The notes: generated by a model not told the origin, from the letters alone. Positions 27,268 through 36,220 are shown, numbered from the stretch's first letter. The stretch: 48,562 nucleotides of DNA from an uncultured Muribaculaceae bacterium (GCA_910577355.1 CAJTMY010000014.1:10551-59112); one strand, 5' to 3'. Numbers and translations: made by a program.

Positions 27268-29583
27268 ATGAAGAGATCATACACCCTGTTGCTGCTTGCA
27301 GGTGCTGTGGGGCTGTCGGCCTTCGCCGAGAATAAATTCGATGCGATGGGCGCGATGGTTATGAATACCTACAAGATGTATCAGCAAAATCCCTCAGCAG
27401 ATCCCGCACTTGGCGAGAATTTCCCCGTGAAGGCCGACTTATTGCGTGGCCGCGCCGACGGGTCGGTATCCGTATTGGTGAAACTTGCTCCGGATGCCAC
27501 TGTTTCCGATCTTGAGGTTCGCGGATTCGACATTATATCGGAAATCGGCCGGATTGTAATCGCAGCCGGTACACTCGACGAAATCAACGCACTCAACGAC
27601 TGCGATTTTGTCGAGGCGATGTCGTTCGGCGGCATGGCCGAGCCCAAACTCGACCTCGCACGTAAATACACCGGAGCCGACAAGGTTCACGAAGGTGCCG
27701 ACCTCAATCAGGCATACGACGGCACCGGCGTCCTCGCCGGCATATTCGATACCGGTCTCGATCCCAACCACAGCAACTTCATGAGCCGCACCGAGGACTA
27801 CTCGCGTGTGGATGTGGTATGGCACTTCAAGGACAACAGCGGCAAACCCCGCGAATATCTCGACGTGACACGCTTCGAGACCGACAGCGAGTATGAGACA
27901 CACGGCACCCATGTGCTCGGCTGCATGGCCGGCGGTTTCAACCAGCCCGGCGGCAAGGTGGCTACGATGACCCGACACACCTCACGACCCTCGAGCCGCG
28001 CAACGGTCAACGCCACCACACCCAATCCATATTACGGAATGGCGCCCAACGCCTACATAGCCGTAGGCTGCGGCCCGCTATACAACAGCAGCATCATGGC
28101 AGGAGCAGAGAAAGTGCGCGACTACGCCAAGAGCGAAGGACTTCCCGCAGTACTCAACCTCTCGCTCGGCGGCAACATCGGCCAGCACGACGGCACAGAC
28201 CTCATTTCCCAGGCTCTTAACGAAGTAGGCAAGGATATCATCATATGCATCGCTGCCGGCAACGAAGGAGACATAAACCTGTCTTTCGACAAGACACTCG
28301 GTTCAGATGAAACCGAATTCATCACATTCTTCGACTGCGACGCACAAGCATTCTCGGGATTTATTGATTTCTGGAGCGATTCGAGCACACCTTTCGAAAT
28401 ACATCCTCTTGTATTCGACGAAGTAGAGAACGAGATTCTCGACGAACTCGATTGGAAAGGCGGCGTCAACAACGAAATGGTCACACTCAGCACACAGAAA
28501 GGCACCTCATACCAGAATCTCGACTCATTCACACAATACTTTACCAACTCGACACTGCGCATGCAGTCTTCAACAAATACCGGCACCAACAACCGCTATA
28601 ATGTGATAATGCAGGCCGACCTCACATGGAACCGCACTGCCAACCGCGACCACGACCGTCTGGTAGGCTTCCGTATCATAGGCAAACCCGGACAGCGCAT
28701 CACAGGTACGACCAACGCACAGAGCAAGGGTAATGACGGCGCCCATGCGGTATTCACCAACTGCGACTGGGATGAATATCTCAACGGCTCGCCCGACTTC
28801 TCCATCAGCTCGATGGCCAACTTCGAAAACTGCGTGGTAGTGGGCGCATGGAACACCGCCGTGGTATGGCCCACCGTATCGGGAGGCGTATATTCATATT
28901 ACGACAGCACCATGAAGCGCGACGAAGTGGCCGAGTACTCCTCCTACGGCATCGACGACAACGGCAACGCCCTGCCCCACGTATGCGCACCCGGCACCGC
29001 AATCGTATCGTCAATATCCACATACTACTATAATACATATGCCGGTGCATACGGCACCCAATACACCAACGGCGTGAGCGCAAGCCAGAACTTCGACGGA
29101 CGCAACAACTATTGGGAAGCCATGCAGGGCACATCGATGGCATGTCCGGTAGTAGCCGGTGGTATCGCTCTGTGGCTTCAGGCCAACCCCGACCTTACCG
29201 TTGCCGACGTACGCCGCATAATCAAGGCCACCGCCGACCGCGATGATGCAGTCACCGGATTCGAACCCGCAATCAAGTGGGGTGCCGGCAAGTTCAACGT
29301 ATACGAAGGACTCAAGGAAGTACTGAAAGGCTCTGGCGTCGACGACGTGCTTGTCGACAACAGGAACCCCATGCTCATCACCGCCACAGGCCCCTCGGCA
29401 TGGGATATCACCGTACCCGGAGCGCAGAGCGTGAAAGCAGACCTCTACAACCTTCAAGGCGTGAAAGTGGCATCCGCATCCGCTCGGAGCCACAATCTGG
29501 TTCTCGAGGCCGAAGGTCTTGCCAAGGGCGTATACATCATCAACGTCAACGGCAAAGAATCACAGCGCGTACTTGTAAAATAA
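27268..29583 (+). CDS. Secreted subtilisin-like (S8) peptidase with T9SS-type C-terminal domain
   Basis: A 771-residue protein with a signal peptide (about 1-20). The S8 catalytic triad is complete: Asp in IFDTGLDPNHSNF (about 161), His in THGTHVLG (about 213) and Ser in GTSMACPVVAGG (about 622). The long stretch between His and Ser includes an inserted beta-rich region. The last ~75 residues (YNLQGVKVASA, LAKGVYIINVNG, ending VLVK) resemble the type A sorting domain of the type IX secretion system, so the protein may be exported to the surface that way. No T9SS components are in the window. Likely a single-gene unit. Confidence 0.88.
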   Translation: MKRSYTLLLLAGAVGLSAFAENKFDAMGAMVMNTYKMYQQNPSADPALGENFPVKADLLRGRADGSVSVLVKLAPDATVSDLEVRGFDIISEIGRIVIAAGTLDEINALNDCDFVEAMSFGGMAEPKLDLARKYTGADKVHEGADLNQAYDGTGVLAGIFDTGLDPNHSNFMSRTEDYSRVDVVWHFKDNSGKPREYLDVTRFETDSEYETHGTHVLGCMAGGFNQPGGKVATMTRHTSRPSSRATVNATTPNPYYGMAPNAYIAVGCGPLYNSSIMAGAEKVRDYAKSEGLPAVLNLSLGGNIGQHDGTDLISQALNEVGKDIIICIAAGNEGDINLSFDKTLGSDETEFITFFDCDAQAFSGFIDFWSDSSTPFEIHPLVFDEVENEILDELDWKGGVNNEMVTLSTQKGTSYQNLDSFTQYFTNSTLRMQSSTNTGTNNRYNVIMQADLTWNRTANRDHDRLVGFRIIGKPGQRITGTTNAQSKGNDGAHAVFTNCDWDEYLNGSPDFSISSMANFENCVVVGAWNTAVVWPTVSGGVYSYYDSTMKRDEVAEYSSYGIDDNGNALPHVCAPGTAIVSSISTYYYNTYAGAYGTQYTNGVSASQNFDGRNNYWEAMQGTSMACPVVAGGIALWLQANPDLTVADVRRIIKATADRDDAVTGFEPAIKWGAGKFNVYEGLKEVLKGSGVDDVLVDNRNPMLITATGPSAWDITVPGAQSVKADLYNLQGVKVASASARSHNLVLEAEGLAKGVYIINVNGKESQRVLVK

Positions 29584-29598
29584 AGACATCCTCCTACC

Positions 29599-29645
29599 AT
29601 GATACAGAAACCGCATGCCTTGCCGGCATGCGGTTTCTGTATCAT
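29599..29645. terminator. Perfect 21-bp hairpin after the subtilase gene
   Basis: Arms 29599-29619 and 29625-29645 are exact reverse complements around a 5-base loop. No T run follows on the plus side (the next bases are ATGTG then A8), so it is not a standard terminator; it may stabilise the 3' end or end transcription in another way. Its 3' arm also falls in the -33 region of the queA promoter. Confidence 0.65.
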
Positions 29646-29662
29646 ATGTGAAAAAAAATTCG

Positions 29663-29670
29663 TAATTTTG
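29663..29670 (+). promoter_or_regulatory. -7 promoter box directly before queA
   Basis: TAATTTTG followed by C, with the queA ATG only four bases after the box. Transcription would be expected to begin at or near the start codon. Confidence 0.55.
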
Positions 29671-29674
29671 CTGT

Positions 29675-30895
29675 ATGAAGCAAAATCCGCAAGACATACT
29701 TATCGACCGCTACGACTATCCACTGCCACAGGAACGCATAGCCGCCCACCCTCTGTCGCAGCGCGACGCCTGCAAGCTGCTCGTCTACCGTCCCGGCGCA
29801 GATCCGGCCGAACACGTTTTCGCCGAGCTGCCGTCGCTGTTGCCCCCACACTCGACTCTCGTGTGCAACAACACCCGCGTCATCAACGCCCGCCTGCGTT
29901 TCCACAAAGATACGGGAGCCACGATAGAGATATTCTGTCTCGAGCCGGCCGCTCCCGCCGATTATGCCGAGAACTTCGCCCGCACTGCCTCGTGCGAGTG
30001 GACATGCCTCATAGGCAATTCAAAGCGTTGGAAAAGCGGTATCCTTACAGCCGAAATAGAAATCGACGGCACATCACGCACCCTGCACGCCGAGCGCATG
30101 CGCGCCGAAGGCAACTCGTGGGTGGTGCGATTCAGTTGGGATGGGGGCGCAAGCTTCGCCGAAGTGATAAGCGCCGCCGGCGAAATTCCCATCCCGCCGT
30201 ATCTCAACCGCTCCACCGAAGCGAGCGACTCGACCGACTATCAGACCGTATACTCACACATCGACGGCTCCGTAGCCGCCCCTACTGCCGGACTGCATTT
30301 CACCCCCGCACTGCTCGAGAGACTCGACAGCAAAGGCTTCAGCCGCCTCGAAGTAACACTGCATGTCGGTGCCGGCACATTCCAGCCCGTAAAGAGCGAC
30401 GCCATAGGAGCCCATCCCATGCACAGCGAATTTATCTCCGTGCCTGCGGCCACTATACGGCGCCTCGCGGCGATATGCGGACACAGTCCGGTGATAGCCG
30501 TCGGCACCACATCCGTCCGCACTCTCGAGAGTCTCTACCATATAGGCTGCATGATAAGCACAGGCCAATGGCAAGGTGAAGTGCCGCAATGGTATCCGTA
30601 TGCCGACAGCCATCCGCGCCTCGACACAGGCAAGGCTCTCACAGCCATAGCCGACCGGCTCGCGGAAGAAGGCAGCGACACACTCGTGGCCGACACACGC
30701 ATTATCATCGCTCCCGGCTATGACTACAAAGTGGTCGACGGCATGGTCACCAATTTTCATCAGCCCCGCTCCACCCTGCTCCTGCTCGTATCGGCATTTA
30801 TCGGCGACAACAACTGGCGCGGAGTATACGACTATGCCCTTGCCCGCGACTTCCGCTTCCTCAGCTACGGCGACGCCTGCCTTTTTATAAGATAA
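29675..30895 (+). CDS. queA: S-adenosylmethionine:tRNA ribosyltransferase-isomerase
   Basis: A 406-residue enzyme that transfers the ribosyl part of S-adenosylmethionine to preQ1 in tRNA, giving epoxyqueuosine. It starts YDYPLPQERIAAHPL, and has NNTRVINARL, PTAGLHFTP, LHVGAGTFQPV and the closing NFHQPRSTLLLLVSAF. It is about 50 residues longer than the E. coli enzyme (356), with extra sequence in the first half around the acidic CLEPAAPADYAEN region. The start at ATG 29675 fits the family. The unknown gene at 30913 follows after 17 bases. Confidence 0.93.
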   Translation: MKQNPQDILIDRYDYPLPQERIAAHPLSQRDACKLLVYRPGADPAEHVFAELPSLLPPHSTLVCNNTRVINARLRFHKDTGATIEIFCLEPAAPADYAENFARTASCEWTCLIGNSKRWKSGILTAEIEIDGTSRTLHAERMRAEGNSWVVRFSWDGGASFAEVISAAGEIPIPPYLNRSTEASDSTDYQTVYSHIDGSVAAPTAGLHFTPALLERLDSKGFSRLEVTLHVGAGTFQPVKSDAIGAHPMHSEFISVPAATIRRLAAICGHSPVIAVGTTSVRTLESLYHIGCMISTGQWQGEVPQWYPYADSHPRLDTGKALTAIADRLAEEGSDTLVADTRIIIAPGYDYKVVDGMVTNFHQPRSTLLLLVSAFIGDNNWRGVYDYALARDFRFLSYGDACLFIR

Positions 30896-30912
30896 AAACA
30901 ACCTGCTTCTCC

Positions 30913-31614
30913 ATGATACCCGAAACAGACCTGATATACATCCCGGCACCTATGCTGCACGATGGTTTCTCCACATTGCGCGAAGGCGTGGCGGCATTGC
31001 GATACCCCTACAATTATATCGAGAATATCGTAAGACAGAACGTAAGATATCGCGACTACGAGCGCCTGCACGGCGCACGCGCGGTTGTGAACCTGCTTAT
31101 CGGAGAAGCTCCGCAGATCGGTGTGGACACAATTCAGGTAAACCGGGCCGTCGCATACCTGAAATCCAACCCCATAGCCGATTACGACATACAGTGCCTG
31201 CCTGTCGACAAAGCTTTCACGATATGCGGCCATATCTTTGCAGACTTCGCGGAATTGAGAAACTGCGTGGAGCTGACAGGAGGAGCCAGACCAGATCCAA
31301 TTTATGGATACCATTCTACCCCATTGATGCACGACGACATCGATGGTCTGCATGTAGGAATGCTATGCGAGGCATATCCCCGGTTCGACGAGTTCGATGA
31401 TTGCGACAACCGCACTTATCAGAATTACATGTTCAGCGACAAACCTATCACACAATCGATGCTCAAGGCATTCGCATCACTCCCGCAGTCGAGCAATTAC
31501 TGCAAGATTACAGAAAAAATACCCGCCGACAGGCTTCCGCTGGTATATTACGTGGGCGACTACAATTTCATACAGATAGCTACGGCGAAAGAATTCACCG
31601 CTCGGGTGGAATGA
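30913..31614 (+). CDS. Protein of unknown function, 233 residues
   Basis: I do not recognise the family. The protein has no signal peptide or membrane helix, is acidic and rich in Tyr, Asp and Asn, and looks like a soluble globular protein (YNYIENIVRQNVRYRDYERLH is a likely helix). It lies 17 bases after queA and is probably transcribed with it. Its last 20 bases overlap the end of the convergent RyR-domain gene. Confidence 0.75.
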   Translation: MIPETDLIYIPAPMLHDGFSTLREGVAALRYPYNYIENIVRQNVRYRDYERLHGARAVVNLLIGEAPQIGVDTIQVNRAVAYLKSNPIADYDIQCLPVDKAFTICGHIFADFAELRNCVELTGGARPDPIYGYHSTPLMHDDIDGLHVGMLCEAYPRFDEFDDCDNRTYQNYMFSDKPITQSMLKAFASLPQSSNYCKITEKIPADRLPLVYYVGDYNFIQIATAKEFTARVE

Positions 31615-31885
31615 TGCGGAACCCGAGCTTGAGTATCAGCTTTATGGTCTCCCGCGACGTGGCACGGTCATATTCTTTCTCTTCCTCACTCAGTTCCTCA
31701 TACGGCACGAGGCATTTGTGAGTCTTGAGCTTGTCGTCGCGCTCCGGGCCGTAGACCCATCCGTCATCGAGGCGCCCTTTGGCCCATACTTCGTGCACGT
31801 TGCGGGCTATGCTCTCGGCAAGCATATCCAGTTCACCGGGCAACCGCACATCAGTGGTGTCAATAGGACAGGGAGTATATTTCAT
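31595..31885 (-). CDS. Stand-alone RyR-domain protein
   Basis: A 96-residue protein that is almost entirely one RyR domain, the repeat first named from ryanodine receptors (Pfam RyR). The family landmarks are in order: PxPxDTxxVxLP (about residues 5-16), LAESIARNVHEVWA (about 22-35), GWVYGPERDD, the HKCLVPYEELSEEEKEYDR block (about 56-74) and IKLILKLGF near the end. Bacterial RyR domains are usually thought to bind a ligand; which one is not known. It is the last gene of an operon: its ATG overlaps the TGA of the channel gene. The final 20 bases overlap the end of the convergent gene at 30913-31614. Confidence 0.87.
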   Translation of the reverse strand: MKYTPCPIDTTDVRLPGELDMLAESIARNVHEVWAKGRLDDGWVYGPERDDKLKTHKCLVPYEELSEEEKEYDRATSRETIKLILKLGFRIIPPER

Positions 31886-34167
31886 AATTTACGCAGTTCT
31901 TTATCAATATATAGGAAAGCCGGGATTGAACGCATTATCATCACATCATATATCTGCACGCTGTCGAGGCGGTCGTTTGCCACGAGATCGGTGTGTATCA
32001 TGCGAGATTTCAGGTTTTTCTTATCTTTACGTACCTCATCCCATCTTACCGAGGGAGAATAAGGTACGGGGCTGAATCCGAGCAACAGCTGCTCGAGCAC
32101 CCAGCGGTTGTGCTCGGCATAGGCCAGAGCCTCAATCAGCCTGCGTCCGGCTTCTGTATCGTCGGGCAACAGAGCGTCGGCGGCCTTGATTCCGTATGCG
32201 CGGACGGTGTTGCTTATGGCATTTGCACAATACACGTTGCTCCACTTCATCAGTATCGAGCTCTTGCCGGGATCTCCTTTGTTTATCGAGCGCCATTTGT
32301 TCTCTATTATATTCGACAGATTTGCCGGACCGTACTTCGCGAGCATTTCGGGGAGCGTCTTTTTCTCGTACACAAGGTCGTAGGTATAGGCTATGATCTT
32401 GGGAACGGTGCGGTCGATACGCGGCAGATAGTCGCAGTCCTCGGCCATGCCGAACGAACGCAGACGCTCGAACTTGGCATCTTTCGAGCCTGTCATACCT
32501 TTCGATATCAGGTCTATCAGAGCGCCAGTCTCGTTCTGGAACACCAGTATCTCCTGAGCATCCTCGTATACCGAATCGTACAGGCACATTGCCGCCGATG
32601 TGGCCTCGCTTGTCACCGGCAGACAGATGGCCAGAGTGGTGCGGCTCGAACGGTCGAGCTTGTCTGTGCCGCCGTCGTGATGAAGCTTCCTGAAGTGCGC
32701 ATGATTGTCGGCCGCGGCATCGCGTATGTACTGCTGTATCGAAGGAAGCGCCACATCGCCCTCTATGAATTCCCAGTCGATATCCATCATGTCGTCGCCG
32801 AGGAAGTGGCGGCCGTCAGGCTCGTATATTCCATAGAACGGCGAGCCGGCGTCGGGGTCGCGCAAAGGATCGATCCATGGAAAATACGGGTTGACAACAT
32901 CCATATCGGCTTGCGAATCATACATCGACGGGCCATGAGACATCGGACCGGGGGTATTGTCGGCCTGAATGAAGCGCCATCTGGCAAGCTGGAACAATTC
33001 CTTGAACCGGCCCATGAAATACTGCATCTCGCGGCGGGCATTGCGGTCGATAAACGTGATGAGCGTGCGCGGACGGCGGGCGGCCGGATTGGCGTTGTTG
33101 GTATAATGCGCTATATGCGCCGCTTCTATCGCCAGAGCCATGCCCATCTTGGACATACCCACGATGACAAGATGCACCCGCTGGCCGGAACTGAAATCCA
33201 GACCCTTCATGCCGTCGAGCGGTATATATCTGCGGCTGTCGCACTCCATCGGTATCAGCACCTGTTGCGCCCATATCTCATAGATGTTGAACGGTATGAA
33301 GTTATAGCCCGATATCTCGCCGAGATTCAGGTCGGTGGCCTGGAAAGCGTTGAATGTCGCCTGATACTCAAACATCACATGCACCGGTATCATCGGTTCG
33401 GGAGCATCTGTCGCCTTATGCTCCTTGTCATCGGCCTGCTTGCGGGGAGCTTCGGCAGTGATTATCGACCAACACTTCATGTTGAGCGCGTCGTGGCTTG
33501 TACCGTCGTAGACGAATGTCTCTCCGAGTATGAAGATCTCCTTGGCTTGAGGCAGATTGAGCTGCTTCAGGTCGAGAACCGATGTGCGCTCGCCGGCATA
33601 TATCACTATATGCTCCATCTCCTCGGGGGAGAACAGAGCGTCGATCTCCTTGCGCAGACGATCGGCCGGCCGTTTGGTCTGTATGAGTATAAAATCATAT
33701 TTATGCCGGTCGAACAGCTGCCGCGCCAGACGCGGAGTCATGGTATGGCCGCCTATGATAACGGCAAAATTGTTGCTTTTTGCCACACTGCTGTAACGGG
33801 CCTCTCCCGTTACAAAACGCTCGCGGCGATTTGATATCCAGTTCACAAGCACCGTAAGCAGTACTCCGTTGAGCACAAACATGCCGAAAAGATTGAGAAG
33901 CACTACTGCCGCCCAGTCCCATCCGGAGTACTCACCGGGGCTTTCGCCGAAATACGGATTGGTGAGATCGACAAACGCATGGCCGAATATCCATTCTCCA
34001 TTGGCAAGGCCAAACAATTTCAGCAGCCAGGCAACTCCCCAGAACAGAAAAAAGCCTGCAATAGTGAAACCGGCTGTCCATGCGAGCAGACTCCTGAAAT
34101 CGCCCGACATAAGGCGGTCAAACCATAGGAATCCGAGTCTTGTCTTATTTCTGATTTTATTTATCAT
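31882..34167 (-). CDS. CASTOR/POLLUX-like ion channel with tandem Rossmann folds and an RyR-like tail
   Basis: A 761-residue membrane protein. After FDRLMSGDFRSLL, a start typical of CASTOR/POLLUX-type channels, come two membrane helices (about 28-52 and 85-110) with a pore-loop-like stretch between them, but no TVGYG potassium filter. Two nucleotide-binding (TrkA-N/RCK-like) folds follow: FAVIIGGHTMTPRLARQLF (from about 134) and VHLVIVGMSKMGMALA (from about 331). The C-terminal 90 residues (LAYAEHNRWVLEQLLLGF, then HTDLVANDRLDS and YD) resemble an RyR domain. This suggests a ligand-gated cation channel in the inner membrane, with the RyR part as a sensor; ligand and ion are not known. It lies 6 bases after the DUF389 gene. 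Confidence 0.85.
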   Translation of the reverse strand: MINKIRNKTRLGFLWFDRLMSGDFRSLLAWTAGFTIAGFFLFWGVAWLLKLFGLANGEWIFGHAFVDLTNPYFGESPGEYSGWDWAAVVLLNLFGMFVLNGVLLTVLVNWISNRRERFVTGEARYSSVAKSNNFAVIIGGHTMTPRLARQLFDRHKYDFILIQTKRPADRLRKEIDALFSPEEMEHIVIYAGERTSVLDLKQLNLPQAKEIFILGETFVYDGTSHDALNMKCWSIITAEAPRKQADDKEHKATDAPEPMIPVHVMFEYQATFNAFQATDLNLGEISGYNFIPFNIYEIWAQQVLIPMECDSRRYIPLDGMKGLDFSSGQRVHLVIVGMSKMGMALAIEAAHIAHYTNNANPAARRPRTLITFIDRNARREMQYFMGRFKELFQLARWRFIQADNTPGPMSHGPSMYDSQADMDVVNPYFPWIDPLRDPDAGSPFYGIYEPDGRHFLGDDMMDIDWEFIEGDVALPSIQQYIRDAAADNHAHFRKLHHDGGTDKLDRSSRTTLAICLPVTSEATSAAMCLYDSVYEDAQEILVFQNETGALIDLISKGMTGSKDAKFERLRSFGMAEDCDYLPRIDRTVPKIIAYTYDLVYEKKTLPEMLAKYGPANLSNIIENKWRSINKGDPGKSSILMKWSNVYCANAISNTVRAYGIKAADALLPDDTEAGRRLIEALAYAEHNRWVLEQLLLGFSPVPYSPSVRWDEVRKDKKNLKSRMIHTDLVANDRLDSVQIYDVMIMRSIPAFLYIDKELRKL

Positions 34168-34173
34168 ACCGTC

Positions 34174-35532
34174 TTATTTTATTTCCACTATTCTGATATC
34201 ATTCGTACGCAGACGGGCATCGAGATACCTCGCCAGTTCCTGCCGTTTGGCCGCCGGCATCGGTTCGGAGAATGCCACGAGAGCCACATTCAGTGTATCA
34301 AGCCGGGCATTTTCGGTTCCGGCCATCACCGGATGCGCTATGGCGATGTCGCGCACCTGAGGGAATATCACCTTCAGCTCGGGGATAAGCGTTGCGGCTA
34401 CCGAATCGGCTTCATGCGTACGACTTATCACGTTTTTGAGCGAATCGATCACCGCCTGCTTGTCGGATATCGCCGCCTGCGACATCTGATATATGTCGCG
34501 AAGGCTCGATCCGGCCATCGTGGCGGCATCCATCGCACCCATGCCGTTGCCCTGCACGATGTTGAGCGTGGTGCCTTCAAGTCCATAGAATCTGAGTTTC
34601 GATGACAGAGCCAGCACAAGCGAATCCTGCGGCAGCGGACGACCGATGAGAGTCACGGTAATGCTCGATCCGCCACGTTTCCAATCTGCACTTGTGGCAA
34701 GCACATGAGTATCCGGAAACACACACTCCTCGTCGACAAAACGCCCCGCATTGATCTCAAACCGCGACTGGCAGAACATATTGTACGTCAGATATATCGA
34801 CGGGAGCAACGTCAGCAACGCCGCCACATATATCCAACGGCGCACACGGCGCGAGCGTGTGGGATCGTCGGTAGGGGCTGCCTTGTATTTCATCGCCTTC
34901 ACACCGAGGAATGTAGCCACGCATATGAAGATCGAATTGATCAGAAAAAGATACAACGCACCAAAGAAATAATGCGGCTGCCAGGTAGCCAGCCCGTAGC
35001 CCACCGTACACAGCGGCGGCATGAGCGCGGTGGCTATGGCCACACCCGGTATGACATTGCCCTTCGACCGCGAGCCTATAGCCACAATGCCCGCCGCACC
35101 GCCGAAAAATCCTATCAGCACATCGTATATCGTGGGCGATGTGCGCGCCAACAGCTCGGAATGCCCCTGCTCCACAGGAGATATAAGGAAATACAATGCC
35201 GAGGTTATCACAGAGAAACCGGCAGCCATGGTGAGATTGCGGAACGAACGTTTCAGCAGATCAAAATCATGTATGCCCACAGCAAGCCCGAGCCCGATGA
35301 TAGGCCCCATAAGCGGCGATATGAGCATGGCGCCGATTATCACCGCCGTGGAATTGGTGTTCAGTCCCAGCGAGGCGATGAATATGGCGATTATCAGAAT
35401 GATCATGTTGGTGCCGCGGAACGACACGCCCTCGCGTATCGATTCCTCGGCCTCGGCCTGCGACACAAGATAAGGGGTCAATGTGAAATAATCGACAAGA
35501 TACGCTCGCAGCCTGCTTATGAATGTATTCAT
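34174..35532 (-). CDS. DUF389 (TIGR00341-type) membrane protein with a C-terminal extra-membrane domain
   Basis: A 452-residue protein. The DUF389 core has about six membrane helices with the conserved GTNMIILIIAIFIASLGLN, GAMLISPLMGPIIGLGLA and GVAIATALMPPLCTVGYG blocks. A further membrane helix (WIYVAALLTLLPSIYLTYNMF) leads to a soluble domain of about 200 residues, probably periplasmic. The function of DUF389 is not established. ATG 35532 (MNTFISRLR) is used because the longer frame reaches into the promoter region and is unlike the family. It is the first gene of the RyR operon and is divergent from the DUF2284 gene. Confidence 0.85.
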   Translation of the reverse strand: MNTFISRLRAYLVDYFTLTPYLVSQAEAEESIREGVSFRGTNMIILIIAIFIASLGLNTNSTAVIIGAMLISPLMGPIIGLGLAVGIHDFDLLKRSFRNLTMAAGFSVITSALYFLISPVEQGHSELLARTSPTIYDVLIGFFGGAAGIVAIGSRSKGNVIPGVAIATALMPPLCTVGYGLATWQPHYFFGALYLFLINSIFICVATFLGVKAMKYKAAPTDDPTRSRRVRRWIYVAALLTLLPSIYLTYNMFCQSRFEINAGRFVDEECVFPDTHVLATSADWKRGGSSITVTLIGRPLPQDSLVLALSSKLRFYGLEGTTLNIVQGNGMGAMDAATMAGSSLRDIYQMSQAAISDKQAVIDSLKNVISRTHEADSVAATLIPELKVIFPQVRDIAIAHPVMAGTENARLDTLNVALVAFSEPMPAAKRQELARYLDARLRTNDIRIVEIK

Positions 35533-35556
35533 ATTCTTATGATATTTTTCATATGA

Positions 35557-35564
35557 CAAAGATA
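35557..35564 (-). promoter_or_regulatory. -7 promoter box of the DUF389-channel-RyR operon
   Basis: On the minus strand TATCTTTG followed by T, 24 bases before ATG 35532. It is divergent from the box at 35608-35615, so both promoters share a region of about 45 bases. Confidence 0.6.
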
Positions 35565-35607
35565 GCGAATTCTTGCTGAAATTATCTGTAAAAAGAGAAA
35601 AAATAGC

Positions 35608-35615
35608 TAATTTTG
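35608..35615 (+). promoter_or_regulatory. -7 promoter box abutting the DUF2284 gene
   Basis: TAATTTTG followed by CAAT and then GTG at 35620. Transcription would start at about the proposed start codon. Confidence 0.5.
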
Positions 35616-35619
35616 CAAT

Positions 35620-36192
35620 GTGAACAACTATGTGGAACGCATCACCCATTATCTGAAAGTGATCGACGCCCCGGATTACTGGCGCCGTTATCGTGATGCC
35701 GTCTACTTCGAGAGACTGTGCCGCCAATGCCCCAACTACGGACGCCGCTGGGCTTGTCCGCCCATTACCGGATGCTACCGCCCCGACCTGTCACAATATA
35801 GCAAGGCAGCCCTTATGATGATAAGAATCGACATAACACCCGGCACCCCGGGCGATGCCGATACTCTGCGCGGGATAATCGAACCTGTACGGGCCGTTTA
35901 CGAGCGGGAACTGCTCCATGCCGAAAAAAATCTCGGCGGCACGGCATGCCTCTTCACCGGCATGTGCCCGCACTGCCCCGGCCTCGAATGTGCCCGTATC
36001 TCCGGAGAGCCATGCCGGCACCCAGAGCTGGTACGTCCATCCCTCGAAGCACTCGGGTTCAATCTCGAAGCCACAGCCATAGACATATTCGACACACCGA
36101 TGCTATGGTGCGACAACGGTCTCGCCCCACGATATCTTACTCTCATAGGCGGCATATTCCACAACGGCGACACCGACAAGATACAGTTATAA
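35620..36192 (+). CDS. DUF2284 cysteine-rich, probably metal-binding protein
   Basis: A 190-residue protein of the DUF2284 type. An N-terminal CRQCPNYGRRWACPP block and a later CLFTGMCPHCPGLECARISGEPCRHP block give a cysteine pattern suited to binding a metal or iron-sulfur cluster. The function is not known. GTG 35620 is the proposed start; an ATG at 35618 runs straight into TGA and is out of frame. If the adjacent promoter is used, the message is leaderless or begins at a downstream GTG (35632). It is divergent from the RyR operon. Confidence 0.8.
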   Translation: MNNYVERITHYLKVIDAPDYWRRYRDAVYFERLCRQCPNYGRRWACPPITGCYRPDLSQYSKAALMMIRIDITPGTPGDADTLRGIIEPVRAVYERELLHAEKNLGGTACLFTGMCPHCPGLECARISGEPCRHPELVRPSLEALGFNLEATAIDIFDTPMLWCDNGLAPRYLTLIGGIFHNGDTDKIQL

Positions 36193-36220
36193 AAATTAAT
36201 ATCTTTTTACACAATTTTAA

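Noticed and set aside
31993..33834. A 613-codon plus-strand frame
   Set aside because: It lies opposite the channel gene, has no family features and is biased in composition as expected for an antisense shadow.
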